Source: Dickeya oryzae (GTDB taxonomy: Bacteria > Pseudomonadota > Gammaproteobacteria > Enterobacterales > Enterobacteriaceae). Taken from it: a stretch of 64,000 nucleotides of DNA. The notes under the pieces are model-generated. The model had not been told where the DNA came from, made no database searches, and was given only the letters and a program-made list of their open reading frames with translations. This document shows, piece after piece, positions 8,706-17,894 of this stretch (position 1 is the first letter of the stretch; each line of letters opens with the position of its first letter). The stretch covers positions 116,661 to 180,660 of the forward strand of contig NZ_SULL01000017.1 in assembly GCF_009372235.1 (NCBI RefSeq), in the 5' to 3' direction. Both the position numbers and the translations under genes were made by a program.

Positions 8706-9807
8706 GTGTTAACTGACTCCAATAGGTCCCTGAAAAATCAATCGGTAAAAATTGTTGATAGAGTTGTTGTAAGGTGCGCTGTGGATCGATGTCGCTAAAC
8801 AGTGTCGGGTAGAGGGCTTTGGCGAACATTTCCACCATCACCACGTGATAAGGGCTGAGATAAAAGTTGTGCCACATACTCCAGGCGCGGCCGTTGCCGA
8901 CAGCGCTGAGGTGTGAGAGCAGAGGCTCTTGCAGCAGTAGCGTGCGTAAACTGTCGCTTGCCTGACGGGGTGTGACGTCCGGGCCGAGCATCAGGTCAGA
9001 AAAGCGTTTGCCATCCGGCCCGGCCATCCCGGTGGCAATGTAGACGTCGGGGTTGGCAGCCAGTACCTGTTCCGGGCTCAGCTCGCCGTATACCCCTTTG
9101 ACTTTGCCTGCCGCGATGTTGTCGCCGCCAGCGAAGGCCAACAGTGCGCCAAGATTACCGTTGACGGCAGTGGTGCAGCAGGTATCCCGGCGGCCAAGAT
9201 GCAAATGCAACATCACCGTCGGTTTGCGCCCTTGGTACTGCGCGAGCCGTGTTCTTATGGCATCCATATGCTGCTGGTAGAACGTGATAAAGGCATCGGC
9301 ACGTGACTGCTGGTTCAGTACCTCACCCAACAGGCGCAGGCTGGGGACGGTGTTTTTCAGCAGGTCAATGCGCAGATCGACATAAATGTAAGGAATGCCC
9401 GCCTGCGTTAACGCCCGCTGGATGCTCTGCTCGTTGTCAGCCCCTTTGGCCAGCCGCGGCAGGATCACCAGGTCGGGCTTCAGTGGCAATAGCATCTCTG
9501 CGTTGACGCTGTTGAGATTGCCGTTACCCAGCTGTGGAATACGTGCGATATCAGGGAATGCCGTTATGTAGCGCCCCCAGCTTTGGGAATCGTAACGCGC
9601 CAGGTCGCCAGGCCATCCCACGATGCGCTGCGCCGGGTTCCCCGGTTCCAGCAAGGCCAGCGTATACAACATGCGACTTTCACCCAGCACGATCCGTTGC
9701 GGGTTATCCGGAATGATGACCTGACGACCGGTGATATCGGTGACGGTTTTGGCCTGAACCAGAGAGGAAAGGCTGAGTAGGGTGAAGAGGAGAAAAAGGA
9801 TACGCAT
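8698..9807 (-). CDS. Iron-siderophore ABC transporter substrate-binding protein
   Basis: A 369-residue protein of the FepB/FhuD/BtuF fold with a signal peptide of about 19 residues. It begins with the usual VTDITGRQVIIPDNPQRIV segment and has the two-lobe architecture. A cysteine pair lies in LGRRDTCCT. It should bind the ferric siderophore imported by the receptor encoded next. No permease or ATPase gene is adjacent, so the inner-membrane step must come from another locus. The 3' end overlaps the receptor gene by eight bases. The Fur-like site about 31 bases upstream of the start predicts iron repression. Confidence 0.83.
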   Translation of the reverse strand: MRILFLLFTLLSLSSLVQAKTVTDITGRQVIIPDNPQRIVLGESRMLYTLALLEPGNPAQRIVGWPGDLARYDSQSWGRYITAFPDIARIPQLGNGNLNSVNAEMLLPLKPDLVILPRLAKGADNEQSIQRALTQAGIPYIYVDLRIDLLKNTVPSLRLLGEVLNQQSRADAFITFYQQHMDAIRTRLAQYQGRKPTVMLHLHLGRRDTCCTTAVNGNLGALLAFAGGDNIAAGKVKGVYGELSPEQVLAANPDVYIATGMAGPDGKRFSDLMLGPDVTPRQASDSLRTLLLQEPLLSHLSAVGNGRAWSMWHNFYLSPYHVVMVEMFAKALYPTLFSDIDPQRTLQQLYQQFLPIDFSGTYWSQLTHE

Positions 9808-9837
9808 GTGCTTTTCTCGTAAAAATCAGGCGTGAAA

Positions 9838-9856
9838 AATAATAAGAATTATTTTT
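9838..9856 (-). promoter_or_regulatory. Putative Fur box
   Basis: AATAATAAGAATTATTTTT matches the 19-bp Fur consensus (GATAATGATAATCATTATC) at 13 positions by hand alignment. It sits in an AT-rich stretch just upstream of the siderophore binding-protein gene, where iron control is expected. Confidence 0.6.
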
Positions 9857-9884
9857 ATTTGCAACAAAAAGACGAAAAACGAAA

Positions 9885-9919
9885 GTAAAAAAAGAAAAGC
9901 CCTGCTATTTCACAGGGCT
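9885..9919 (-). terminator. Rho-independent terminator of the amino-acid ABC genes
   Basis: Stem AGCCCTG/CAGGGCT (9898-9904 with 9913-9919). The minus-strand transcript then runs into a U-rich tail (the complement of the A-rich 9885-9897). It lies 63 bases beyond the permease stop. Confidence 0.8.
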
Positions 9920-9981
9920 ATTGCCAATGGGGCGATAGTTAACGACGACCGTTGTGAAACGGCGAGCGCATTAACGGAGAA

Positions 9982-10827
9982 TCAAGAGGGGGTTTTCTTG
10001 TCGTGATGCTCGTAACCACGACCGAAGCGTCGCTCCAGTCGTCCCTGGATCAGTTCCAGCCCGATAGACAGCAACCAGTAAATCACGGCAGCGGTAGTGA
10101 GCATTTCCATGTAGTGGTAGGTGCTGCGCCCGTAAGACTGCGCCAGAAAATTCAGTTCCCACAAGCCCATCAGCGACACCAGAGACGAGTCTTTGATCAT
10201 TGAAATGAACTGAGAACCGGCAGGAGGAATGATGATGCGCAGCGCCTGCGGTGCCACCACATGGGTGGTAATGACCCAACGAGACAACCCCAACGCCATC
10301 GCCGCTTCTTTTTGACCGCGGGGAACCGAGAGGACGCCGCTGCGAATGGTTTCCGCCAGATAAGCGCCGTAGTTGAGCGATAGCGCAATAATACCGGAGG
10401 TGAACGCGCTCATCACAATACCGACCTGGGGCAGGGCGAGGTAGATTATCAATACCTGCACCAGCAGAGGCGTGCCGCGAAACAGCGAAACGTAAAACGT
10501 GGCGCAACCAAAGGCGATGGCGCTGGAAGAGAGCCTGCCTGCTGCGGTGATAACCGCCAACAGGATACAGAACAGCATGGAGATGATGGTGATGACGACG
10601 CTCAGCACCGCTCCCTGGATGAAGCCATCCGGCGACAGGTGCATGCCCAGCATGGAAGGCAATTTCTGACGGATAAGGCCGGTATCCAAATCCATAAATG
10701 AAAACAGCCACAACAGCAGGCTGAGCAACACCAGCCAGGTCAACCCCGCACGCAAACGAAAACCGAATCCGGCGCGCTCAGGCGCCGGTGGCATGTTGGA
10801 TGGGGTTTTTGCGGTGGAGCGCGACAT
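9982..10827 (-). CDS. Polar amino-acid ABC transporter permease (HisM/GlnP family)
   Basis: A 281-residue inner-membrane permease with an N-terminal helix followed by the His/Glu/Gln/Arg/opine permease domain. The conserved FRGTPLLVQ motif and the EAA loop (GQKEAAMALGLSRW) that docks to the ATPase are present. The start codon shares one base with the stop of the binding-protein gene upstream (TAATG), so the two form an operon. The partner ATPase is not encoded next to it, which is unusual for this family. It must be supplied from elsewhere or shared. Substrate cannot be read from the sequence. Confidence 0.86.
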   Translation of the reverse strand: MSRSTAKTPSNMPPAPERAGFGFRLRAGLTWLVLLSLLLWLFSFMDLDTGLIRQKLPSMLGMHLSPDGFIQGAVLSVVITIISMLFCILLAVITAAGRLSSSAIAFGCATFYVSLFRGTPLLVQVLIIYLALPQVGIVMSAFTSGIIALSLNYGAYLAETIRSGVLSVPRGQKEAAMALGLSRWVITTHVVAPQALRIIIPPAGSQFISMIKDSSLVSLMGLWELNFLAQSYGRSTYHYMEMLTTAAVIYWLLSIGLELIQGRLERRFGRGYEHHDKKTPS

Positions 10828-11648
10828 TACGGGGTGACCCCGGTGATGTCTTCACCAAACCACTTCATGGATATGGCTTTGAGGGTGCCGTCGGCACGCA
10901 GTGCATTGATGGTGTCGGCCAGTGTTTTACTCCATTCCGGGTCGCCTTTATCAACAGCAATCCAGTTTGGTTCAGCATACAGTTCCTGCAGAATGCGCAG
11001 TTGCGGCAGTTTTTCGAGGCGAGGTTTAGCTGTGATGCGATCGGAAATGACCGCATCCAGACGTTTACCGGGGCCTAACGCCAGATTACGGAATGCCATT
11101 TCTTCATCGGTGGGGACTGCCTGAACATGGTCAAATGGGAAGGCAATCGGCTTGCCGCCGGGGATCACCAGACTTTTGTTGAGGTAGTTCTCGTAGCTGG
11201 AACCCAACCCCAGCCCGACTTTTTTGTTGCTCAGGTCAGCGGCGGAGTGAATGTTTTTCTCATCTTTATGGACGATCAGCACAGCGAAGGTGCTGTAATA
11301 AGGGGTAGCGAAATCCAGAACCTTGGCACGTTCGGCGTTTGGCGTCATTGAACAGATGCACATATCCCAGCGGCCTTGCCATTTACCACCGACGATGGTT
11401 TCCCAGCCTGGTGTTGCCAGTTCCAGCTTTGCCCCCAGTTTCTGCGCGACGGCGTTGGCAACATCGACATCAAAACCGACCAACTGGTTGTTATCATTCA
11501 GATAACTAAATGGTGGGTAGTCATTGAACAACACGTTACGGACAACACCGGTTTGTTTAACCCTGTCCAGCGTGCTACCGGCCTGTGCGGTGCTCAGCGC
11601 CAAACAGGTACTCAGGGCGAGAGCCATCAGAGCGAGGAGTTTTTTCAT
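10827..11648 (-). CDS. Amino-acid ABC transporter substrate-binding protein (family 3)
   Basis: A 273-residue periplasmic protein with a signal peptide (about 1-23, ending AQA). It has the bacterial extracellular solute-binding family 3 layout: VLFNDYPPFSYLN and GFDVDVANAVAQKLG near the N-terminus, then DFATPYYST and GLGLGSSYENYL. These segments form the usual ligand cleft for polar amino acids or opines. It is first in a two-gene operon with the permease at 9982-10827. The ligand is unassigned. Confidence 0.86.
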   Translation of the reverse strand: MKKLLALMALALSTCLALSTAQAGSTLDRVKQTGVVRNVLFNDYPPFSYLNDNNQLVGFDVDVANAVAQKLGAKLELATPGWETIVGGKWQGRWDMCICSMTPNAERAKVLDFATPYYSTFAVLIVHKDEKNIHSAADLSNKKVGLGLGSSYENYLNKSLVIPGGKPIAFPFDHVQAVPTDEEMAFRNLALGPGKRLDAVISDRITAKPRLEKLPQLRILQELYAEPNWIAVDKGDPEWSKTLADTINALRADGTLKAISMKWFGEDITGVTP

Positions 11649-11840
11649 CTATTTTCCCTATAAGCGAGCATCACAACGATTAACGCAGGGCGAGTGGCCG
11701 CGTCCCGTGTGGAAATCACAAAGGCGCTATTTTATAGCAGCAGCGGGCGAGTGCAAAATACGGTCTTTGTCGGGTAGCTGGAAAGCCAGGCATAAGCATC
11801 GGCGATTGGCGGTATCTTATCGTCCCGATACATTAAGCCG

Positions 11841-11874
11841 GATAAAAAAAACCTGCCACCGAAGTGGCAGGTTT
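11841..11874 (-). terminator. Terminator of the mgl operon
   Basis: An 11-bp stem AAACCTGCCAC/GTGGCAGGTTT (11849-11859 with 11864-11874) with a four-base loop that reads UUCG on the minus strand, followed by a run of U (complement of 11841-11850). It lies just after mglC. Confidence 0.92.
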
Positions 11875-11897
11875 GACAGCGTGAGGCACGGTTCGCG

Positions 11898-12908
11898 TTA
11901 TTTTTTGCGAGCGTACTTCAGGGAGTCGAGGGCAACAGCGAAAATGATGATGCCGCCTTTGATAATGTACTGCCAGTAAGGGCTGACGCCGATGTAAGTC
12001 AGACCGTAGTTGATGAGGGTGAAGATGATAACCCCGGTCACGACACCGGCAACCGTACCCACACCACCGGCAAACGACACGCCGCCGACCACGCACGCGG
12101 CGATGGCGTCAAGTTCATACATAAAGCCCAGGTTGTTGGTGGCGCTACCGATACGACCTGCTTCCAGCATACCGCCGAAGGCATAGAACACGCCGGACAG
12201 CATGTACACCCAAATCAGGTTCAGCGACACGTTCACACCAGACACTTTGGCGGCTTCCGGGTTACCGCCGATAGCGAAGATGTTTTTACCAAAACGGGTT
12301 TTATTCCACAAAATCCACACGAACAGTGACGCAATTGCTGCGTAGAACGTGATGTAGGACAGTTTGAAATCACCGAGGCGCACAAAGCCCTGTGTGAAGG
12401 TGGAGAAACGGTCGTCAAAGCCGGCGATCGGGGAAGCGCCCACGATGTCGTAGTACAGTGAGTTGATACCGTAAACGATGATCATCGTACCCAATGTGGT
12501 GATGAACGGCGTCACTTTCAGGTAGGCGATGATAAGACCGTTGACCAGACCAATCACTGCACCGATAGCACAAACGATCAGAATAACCAGCGGGATCGGC
12601 ATGGTTTCCAGGTGTGGGAACACCTTGTTGGTGTTGTCCATTGCTTGTAACAGCGTGGCGGCAACCACGGCGGCGAGGCCGACCTGGCGACCAGCTGACA
12701 GGTCGGTACCTTGCGTGACGATAAGCCCGGCTACGCCAAGCGCGATAATGACGCGCACCGAAGACTGGGTAAGAATGTTACTCAGGTTGGTGAGGCTGAG
12801 GAAGGTGGGGTCCTGGATAATAATAATCACCAGCAGTACCAGCAGTACGGCGTAAATACCACTGTCTTTCAGCCAGGTGAGCGCACTTTTTTTAGTTGTA
12901 GCTTTCAT
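11898..12908 (-). CDS. mglC: Galactose/methyl-galactoside ABC transporter permease MglC
   Basis: A 336-residue inner-membrane permease of the ribose/galactose (BPD_transp_2) family, with multiple hydrophobic helices and the conserved loop GRNxFAIGGNPEAAKVSG-like segment (here FGKNIFAIGGNPEAAKVSG). Length equals E. coli MglC. It is last in mglBAC, 19 bases after mglA, and is followed by a strong terminator. It forms the transmembrane channel for beta-methylgalactoside and galactose uptake with MglA (ATPase) and MglB (binding protein). In plant-associated bacteria galactose is a common host sugar, but that relevance is inference. Confidence 0.95.
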   Translation of the reverse strand: MKATTKKSALTWLKDSGIYAVLLVLLVIIIIQDPTFLSLTNLSNILTQSSVRVIIALGVAGLIVTQGTDLSAGRQVGLAAVVAATLLQAMDNTNKVFPHLETMPIPLVILIVCAIGAVIGLVNGLIIAYLKVTPFITTLGTMIIVYGINSLYYDIVGASPIAGFDDRFSTFTQGFVRLGDFKLSYITFYAAIASLFVWILWNKTRFGKNIFAIGGNPEAAKVSGVNVSLNLIWVYMLSGVFYAFGGMLEAGRIGSATNNLGFMYELDAIAACVVGGVSFAGGVGTVAGVVTGVIIFTLINYGLTYIGVSPYWQYIIKGGIIIFAVALDSLKYARKK

Positions 12909-12927
12909 GGTAACAGCCCTTGCATCA

Positions 12928-14448
12928 TTAAAGGTGTAACGACGCTAAACGGAGAATTTCGTTCTGCGTGGTGTTCTTGGTTTCGACAATGCCTGCGACG
13001 AGGCCATTACTCATCACCAGAATACGGTCGGTGATGCCCAGCAGCTCTGGCATTTCAGACGAAATGATGATGATTCCTTTGCCTTTTTTCGCCAGCTCTG
13101 AAATCAGCTGATAAATCTCGAATTTCGCGCCCACGTCAATGCCACGGGTCGGTTCGTCGAGCATCAGTATTTCCGGCTGAGTCAGCAGCCAGCGTCCGAT
13201 GATGACCTTCTGCTGGTTACCGCCGGACAGCGAGCCGATAGCGGTGTGGTGGCCTGGGGTTTTTACCCGCATGGAATCAATCACCCACTGCACATCGCTT
13301 TTCATGCGTTTGTTGTCCAGCAGGCCGAGGCTATTTTTGTATTTGTGAATATTGGAAATCAGCGAGTTAAAGCCGACATCCAGATAGGCGTAGATACCGG
13401 TAGAGCGGCGCTCTTCGGTGACCAACGCGAAACCGTTATTAATCGCTTCGTTAGCGTTGTGATTGTTGATGTCTTTGCCGTGCAGCTTGATAGTGCCGCT
13501 GAGTTTTTCGCGGATACCAAACAGGGTTTCAACGATATCGGTACGTTTGGCACCGACCAGACCCGCAATCCCCAGAATCTCACCCTGGCGCAGGTCAAAC
13601 GACACATCGCGGATAGACGGTTGACGCATTGAGGTCAAACTGCGTACTTCCAGCATCACGTCACCCGGGGTGTTGGTTTTATCCGGGAAGCGTTGATTGA
13701 GGGAACGGCCCACCATCATGGCGATGATCTGGTCCATATTCAGGCCTTCGAGCGGCTGAGTCGCGACCCACTGACCGTCACGCAGGACGGTGATTTCATC
13801 GCACAACTGGAAGATCTCTTCCATTTTGTGGGAGATATAAACAATGCCGCAGCCCCGGTCTTTCAGCTTACGGATGATAGTGAACAGATGGTTCACCTCT
13901 TTTTCCGTCAGTGACGAGGTGGGCTCGTCCATGATGACGATTTTGGCATTGTAGGAGAATGCTTTGGCGATCTCGATCATCTGCATCTGCGACACGGACA
14001 GTGTGGCTACTTTGTCGCGCGGATCGATATCGATATCCAGTTCATCGAAAATGGCTTTGGTGTCGCGATACATTTTTTCCTGATCGACGAACAACCCTTT
14101 TTTGGGATAACGGCCGAGCCACATGTTATCCATGACCGAGCGTTGCAAAACCAGGTTCAATTCCTGATGCACCATGGATACGCCGTTCTCCAGCGCTTCT
14201 TTCGCGCTTTTGAAATCGATCTCCTGCCCTTGGAATTGAATGCTGCCTGTATCTTTCTGATAAATGCCGAACAGACATTTCAGTAGAGTCGATTTTCCTG
14301 CGCCGTTTTCTCCCATCAGGGCATGGATAGAGTGAGGGCGCACCTTCAGGTTGACATTATCCAATGCCTTTACACCGGGAAACGACTTACTGATATTGGT
14401 CATCTCCAGCAGGAATTCGCGCTGAGTGGTTAGAGTATCACTGGTCAT
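12928..14448 (-). CDS. mglA: Galactose/methyl-galactoside ABC transporter ATPase MglA
   Basis: A 506-residue protein with two ABC domains. The first has Walker [10 protein letters not shown], signature LSVSQMQ and Walker B IVIMDEP. The second has a degenerate Walker A (GLVGAKRTD) but an intact LSGGNQQK signature and Walker B ILMLDEP. One weak and one complete site is normal for the sugar ATPases MglA, RbsA and AraG. The gene is preceded by a spacer with a stable hairpin after mglB, consistent with higher expression of the binding protein. Confidence 0.95.
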   Translation of the reverse strand: MTSDTLTTQREFLLEMTNISKSFPGVKALDNVNLKVRPHSIHALMGENGAGKSTLLKCLFGIYQKDTGSIQFQGQEIDFKSAKEALENGVSMVHQELNLVLQRSVMDNMWLGRYPKKGLFVDQEKMYRDTKAIFDELDIDIDPRDKVATLSVSQMQMIEIAKAFSYNAKIVIMDEPTSSLTEKEVNHLFTIIRKLKDRGCGIVYISHKMEEIFQLCDEITVLRDGQWVATQPLEGLNMDQIIAMMVGRSLNQRFPDKTNTPGDVMLEVRSLTSMRQPSIRDVSFDLRQGEILGIAGLVGAKRTDIVETLFGIREKLSGTIKLHGKDINNHNANEAINNGFALVTEERRSTGIYAYLDVGFNSLISNIHKYKNSLGLLDNKRMKSDVQWVIDSMRVKTPGHHTAIGSLSGGNQQKVIIGRWLLTQPEILMLDEPTRGIDVGAKFEIYQLISELAKKGKGIIIISSEMPELLGITDRILVMSNGLVAGIVETKNTTQNEILRLASLHL

Positions 14449-14539
14449 ATTTTACCTGGTCGAAATAATTACCTGGCTGAAACGTTGCCAGACTGAACAC
14501 GACTGTCTGGCTGAAAAAACCGGTCGTTCAAACAGTGAA

Positions 14540-14561
14540 GGGCGCAGCAGTTGCTGCGCCC
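14540..14561 (-). promoter_or_regulatory. mglB-mglA intergenic hairpin
   Basis: A 10-bp GC-rich stem (14540-14549 with 14552-14561, GGGCGCAGCA/TGCTGCGCCC) directly after the mglB stop, with no U-tract. This kind of structure protects the 3' end of an upstream binding-protein message from exonucleases, giving more MglB than MglA or MglC. That function is inferred. Confidence 0.7.
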
Positions 14562-14569
14562 CGACAAGA

Positions 14570-15565
14570 TTACTTCGTGAATTGCGCCAGGTTGTCTTTA
14601 TCAACCGGCACGTAAGGTACGCGGACCACCTTGTTTTCAATTTTGAAGTTGGTGCCTTCCGCTGCCGGTTTGCCCAGTGCCAGGTTTTTCGCCAGATCAA
14701 TAGTGGCTTTGGCCTGGTTGTCAGCGTCATTCAGCACAGTACCAGCCAGTGCGCCGGATTTGATCAGCGACAGGGCTTCTGGCAGCGCGTCAACGCCGAA
14801 TACCGGAATGCTGCTCTTGTTATGCGCTTTCAGCGCTTCGACAGCACCCATTGCCATGGCGTCGTTGTTGGCAATCAGCACTTCAATCTTGTCGGCGTTA
14901 GGACCAGACATCCAGGCGTCAACCTTGTCTTTCGCCATAGCGGTATCCCACATGGCGGTATCCATCTGCAACTGCTGGACTTTGATGCCGTCTTTGGTCA
15001 GGGTATCAATCACGTATTTGGTACGGGCTTCGGCATCCGGATGGCCCGGTTCGCCTTTGAGCAGGGCGTACTGGATAACGCCATCTTTGTTCAGATCCCA
15101 TGATGGGTTGGCTTTCCAGTGTTTGGCGATCAACTGACCCTGAATGATCCCGGATTCTTTGGAATCAGTACCGACGTAGTAGGCTTTGTCATAGCTGGCC
15201 AGTACTTTTGCGTTCGGTTCTTTGTTGAAGAACACCACCGGTACATCGGCCGCTTTCGCTTTCTGTACCACAATGGCCGCAGCAGCCGGGTCAACCAGGT
15301 TGATAGCCAGTGCTTTCACGCCTTTGGCCAGCAGAACATCGACCTGATCGTTTTGTTTGGATTGGTCGTTCTGCGAGTCATTCATCAGCAGTTCGACGCC
15401 ACCCAGGGCTTTGGCTTCTTTTTCAATATCTTTACGCACCATCGACATGAAGTTGTCGTCGTATTTGTAGATGGTGACGCCGATACGGGTATCCGCGGCA
15501 TGGGCGGAGGCTCCGAACATCATACTGGCAACCAGGGCGGTGAGAGTGAAAACCTTCTTATTCAT
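14570..15565 (-). CDS. mglB: D-galactose/D-glucose periplasmic binding protein MglB
   Basis: A 331-residue precursor with a signal peptide (residues 1-23, ending SAHA) and the periplasmic sugar-binding fold ([18 protein letters not shown]). It binds galactose and glucose for MglAC uptake and, in enteric bacteria, presents them to the Trg chemoreceptor. The ATG at 15565 was chosen because MNKKVFTL gives a normal signal peptide; a longer frame to 15616 would add 17 unlikely residues. The promoter lies about 310 bases upstream with a class II CRP site and a GalS operator, so the leader is long. Confidence 0.95.
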   Translation of the reverse strand: MNKKVFTLTALVASMMFGASAHAADTRIGVTIYKYDDNFMSMVRKDIEKEAKALGGVELLMNDSQNDQSKQNDQVDVLLAKGVKALAINLVDPAAAAIVVQKAKAADVPVVFFNKEPNAKVLASYDKAYYVGTDSKESGIIQGQLIAKHWKANPSWDLNKDGVIQYALLKGEPGHPDAEARTKYVIDTLTKDGIKVQQLQMDTAMWDTAMAKDKVDAWMSGPNADKIEVLIANNDAMAMGAVEALKAHNKSSIPVFGVDALPEALSLIKSGALAGTVLNDADNQAKATIDLAKNLALGKPAAEGTNFKIENKVVRVPYVPVDKDNLAQFTK

Positions 15566-15881
15566 GATATCTCCGGGTTTATGCAGGGTAGTTCTCAGTC
15601 CGGCCGCACAACGCAAGGTAGACGTAGTACGGCAGTCAGTTAGTCGTCATCAGTGGCGGGTAACGCCGGTCTGATGGAGTTTGCAGGCATGGCCCGCTTA
15701 AAGCCTGACTTCCCTGTTTCAGGCGGCGTTCGCCGGTTGGCAGCGCGACCTGATAATGCATCCTGAATATAAACAGCGTCCTGAAACTGATATTGTGAAC
15801 GTTTTCGCCGTGGCGGCCGCTAACAATTCAACTGACTGGGCGACCGTGTTACAAGGCGTCCGGCCTACGCAGTACGCCACC

Positions 15882-15887
15882 ATCATA
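15882..15887 (-). promoter_or_regulatory. mglB promoter -10 element
   Basis: TATGAT on the minus strand, placed so that transcription would start near 15875-15876. That puts the centre of the CRP site at 15910-15925 about 41.5 bases upstream, the class II spacing known for mgl. The predicted mRNA leader to mglB is about 310 bases. Confidence 0.65.
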
Positions 15888-15909
15888 GAGAGCGCAATGT
15901 TAATTAACT

Positions 15910-15925
15910 GTGAATTTACTCACAA
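15910..15925 (-). promoter_or_regulatory. CRP site for mglBAC
   Basis: TGTGAATTTACTCACA is a perfect TGTGA-N6-TCACA CRP site. Its position relative to the -10 element fits activation by cAMP-CRP, as known for E. coli mgl. Confidence 0.9.
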
Positions 15926-15927
15926 AT

Positions 15928-15943
15928 TGAAAGCGGTTACATG
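15928..15943 (-). promoter_or_regulatory. GalR/GalS operator for mglBAC
   Basis: TGAAAGCGGTTACA (15929-15942) fits the GalR/GalS half-site pattern around the central CG. It is adjacent to the CRP site, and the identical 14 bases occur upstream of galS. Confidence 0.85.
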
Positions 15944-15978
15944 GATGATTTGAATGAATTAGTGACCTCTTGCACATT

Positions 15979-16977
15979 TTAACGGGCCGCCACCGAATGC
16001 CGCCGTACCAGCGTCGGCATGAAACAGTGTCTGGCTGTTGGGTCCAGCAATCCTGCCGCGCCTTTTAGCGCCAGCTCTGTGGCGATTTTTGCCATGGAAA
16101 CAATAGGGTAGCGGATAGTAGTCAGGCGCGGATCGGTGTAACGGGAAATGGGGATATCATCGAAGCCGACCACCGAGAACCGTTCCGGTACCGAAATGCC
16201 ATTATCTTTCAACGCCATTAAAGCACCTGCGGCCATACCGTCGTTATAAGCGAAGACGGCTGTTAACTGCTGGTTGCGTCCCAGCAGTTCCACCATCGCC
16301 GCTTCTCCCCCTTGCAGGTCGGGCTCGCCAGCGGCAATCCACTCATCAGGCGGCTCGATGCCATGTTCCTGTAACGCTTGTCGCCAGCCAGTCAGACGTT
16401 CCGTTACGTCTTCTATCGGGTGACTGGATCGCAGATAGCCAATGCGTTGGTGCCCTTGTTGTAACAACATACGGGTCGCCATCATGGCACCGCTAACGTT
16501 GTCGAGGCAGACGCAGCGGTGCGCGTAGTTCGGCAGCACCCGGTTGATCAGCACCATGCCGGGGACCTGATCCATGAAGCCTGCCAGCTCCTCATCGGAT
16601 AAGGCTTTGGCATGCACGATCAGCGCGTTACAACGCTGGCGGATCAGCACTTCGATGGCATGCCGTTCCTTTTCTTCCTGGTGGTAGGAGTTGTTTATCA
16701 GCACATGCTTTTGCAGGCGCTGTGCCACGGTATCAACGGCTTTGACCATCGCGCCGAAGAACGGGTCCGACACGTCCATGACCACCACACCAATGGTGTC
16801 ACTGACCTGTGATGCCAGTGCCTGCGCGTTAGCATTAGGCCGGTACCCCAATTGTTCGACGGTTTGCAGCACCAGATCGCGCGTCTGTTGGGTGACCGCG
16901 CTGTTGTTATTGAGCACACGGGAAACGGTAGCGATGGAAACGCCCGCCTGACGTGCGACATCACGGATGGTAATCAT
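15979..16977 (-). CDS. galS: LacI-family repressor GalS (mgl regulator)
   Basis: A 332-residue transcription factor. The N-terminal LacI helix-turn-helix ([21 protein letters not shown]) is followed by the hinge and a periplasmic-binding-protein-like sugar domain. It is upstream of mglBAC on the same strand, as galS is in E. coli. Family knowledge says GalS represses mgl and itself, with release by galactose. Identical operators before both mglB and galS support this. GalR is the closest alternative identity; the neighbourhood favours GalS. Confidence 0.88.
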   Translation of the reverse strand: MITIRDVARQAGVSIATVSRVLNNNSAVTQQTRDLVLQTVEQLGYRPNANAQALASQVSDTIGVVVMDVSDPFFGAMVKAVDTVAQRLQKHVLINNSYHQEEKERHAIEVLIRQRCNALIVHAKALSDEELAGFMDQVPGMVLINRVLPNYAHRCVCLDNVSGAMMATRMLLQQGHQRIGYLRSSHPIEDVTERLTGWRQALQEHGIEPPDEWIAAGEPDLQGGEAAMVELLGRNQQLTAVFAYNDGMAAGALMALKDNGISVPERFSVVGFDDIPISRYTDPRLTTIRYPIVSMAKIATELALKGAAGLLDPTARHCFMPTLVRRHSVAAR

Positions 16978-17066
16978 GCATACTCACCACAGAAGAAAAA
17001 GTTCACAAGGGCGCCTCTGGCATTCAACCTGTTGGACTTATTCTGTCAGGCGTTATGGATAGACTA

Positions 17067-17082
17067 CGTGAGTCATGTCACA
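17067..17082 (-). promoter_or_regulatory. CRP site for galS
   Basis: On the minus strand TGTGA-N6-TCACG, one mismatch from the symmetric consensus. A -10-like CAGAAT at 17040-17045 lies at the class II distance. Confidence 0.78.
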
Positions 17083-17084
17083 GT

Positions 17085-17102
17085 GATGAAAGCGGTTACA
17101 TA
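17085..17102 (-). promoter_or_regulatory. GalR/GalS operator for galS autoregulation
   Basis: The core TGAAAGCGGTTACA (17087-17100) repeats exactly the operator before mglB. It sits next to the CRP site on the promoter side away from galS, the same order as at mglB. Confidence 0.85.
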
Positions 17103-17196
17103 CAATTCTGTAACCTTTGTGACGAGGGTCATTATCCGGGAAAAAGAGCGCGGCTTGATGCGACCCTGTTTATGAAGGCATGACGAGGATAACACG

Positions 17197-17226
17197 CAAA
17201 AACAACGCCCCGGCGATGCCAGGGCG
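17197..17226 (-). terminator. Terminator after purN
   Basis: A GC-rich hairpin on the minus strand (ACGCCC/GGGCGT outer stem with a CTGGC/GCCGG inner stem), followed by UUGUUUUUG. It closes the purMN operon. Confidence 0.85.
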
Positions 17227-17255
17227 TGAGGTAGGCGGACGCTGAGTCAGGCGGT

Positions 17256-17894
17256 TTATTCAGCGGCGTAGCCGCTTGCGGGAATCACTTCACCGTCAAG
17301 CCAGGCGTGATTATCGCGCAGTGCCAGACGTCCTGCCAGGAACCAGCCGACAACCAGCGGGTAGATGCTGTGTTCCTGCGTTTGCACCCGCTCTTGAATA
17401 TCCTGCTCGGTATCGCCGGGAAAAATGGGCACTCTGGCTTGCAGAATAACCGGGCCACCATCCAACTCTTCGGTGACAAAATGCACCGAGGTGCCGTGCT
17501 CGCTGTCACCGTTTTCCAGCGCCTTGCGGTGGGTATGCAAGCCGGGATAGTTGGGCAGCAGCGACGGGTGGATATTCAGCATTTTCCCCAGAAAACGGGT
17601 AACGAATTCGGCACTGAGGATCCGCATATATCCAGCCAATACCACGACATCAGGCTGATATTTCTCAATTTCAATTGCCAGTGCGGCATCGAAGTCGGTA
17701 CGACTGGCGTAATCGCCCGGCAGTAGCGCATGGGTCGCGATACCGGCGTCACGAGCCCGCTTGAGGCCGAAAGCATCCGGGTTATTGCTCAATACCGCAC
17801 TAATTCGCCCGGGAAGGCGACCATGCTGGCAGGCGTCAATCAACGCCTGCAGATTGCTTCCCTGACCTGAAATCAGGACAACGATGTTTTTCAT
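17256..17894 (-). CDS. purN: Phosphoribosylglycinamide formyltransferase 1
   Basis: A 212-residue cytoplasmic enzyme that transfers a formyl group from 10-formyl-THF to GAR in purine synthesis. Visible marks are GQGSNLQAL near the N-terminus (phosphate binding), the catalytic N-I-H-P-S-L-L-P motif and the GTSVHFV...DGGPVI segment. The ATG at 17894 overlaps the purM stop by one base (TGATG). A GTG directly before it (17897) is possible but adds one residue absent in E. coli PurN. Confidence 0.95.
   Translation of the reverse strand: MKNIVVLISGQGSNLQALIDACQHGRLPGRISAVLSNNPDAFGLKRARDAGIATHALLPGDYASRTDFDAALAIEIEKYQPDVVVLAGYMRILSAEFVTRFLGKMLNIHPSLLPNYPGLHTHRKALENGDSEHGTSVHFVTEELDGGPVILQARVPIFPGDTEQDIQERVQTQEHSIYPLVVGWFLAGRLALRDNHAWLDGEVIPASGYAAE

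Noticed and set aside
14426..15103. Plus-strand frame opposite mglB
   Set aside because: Overlaps the well-supported mglB and its spacer; composition is typical of an antisense shadow.
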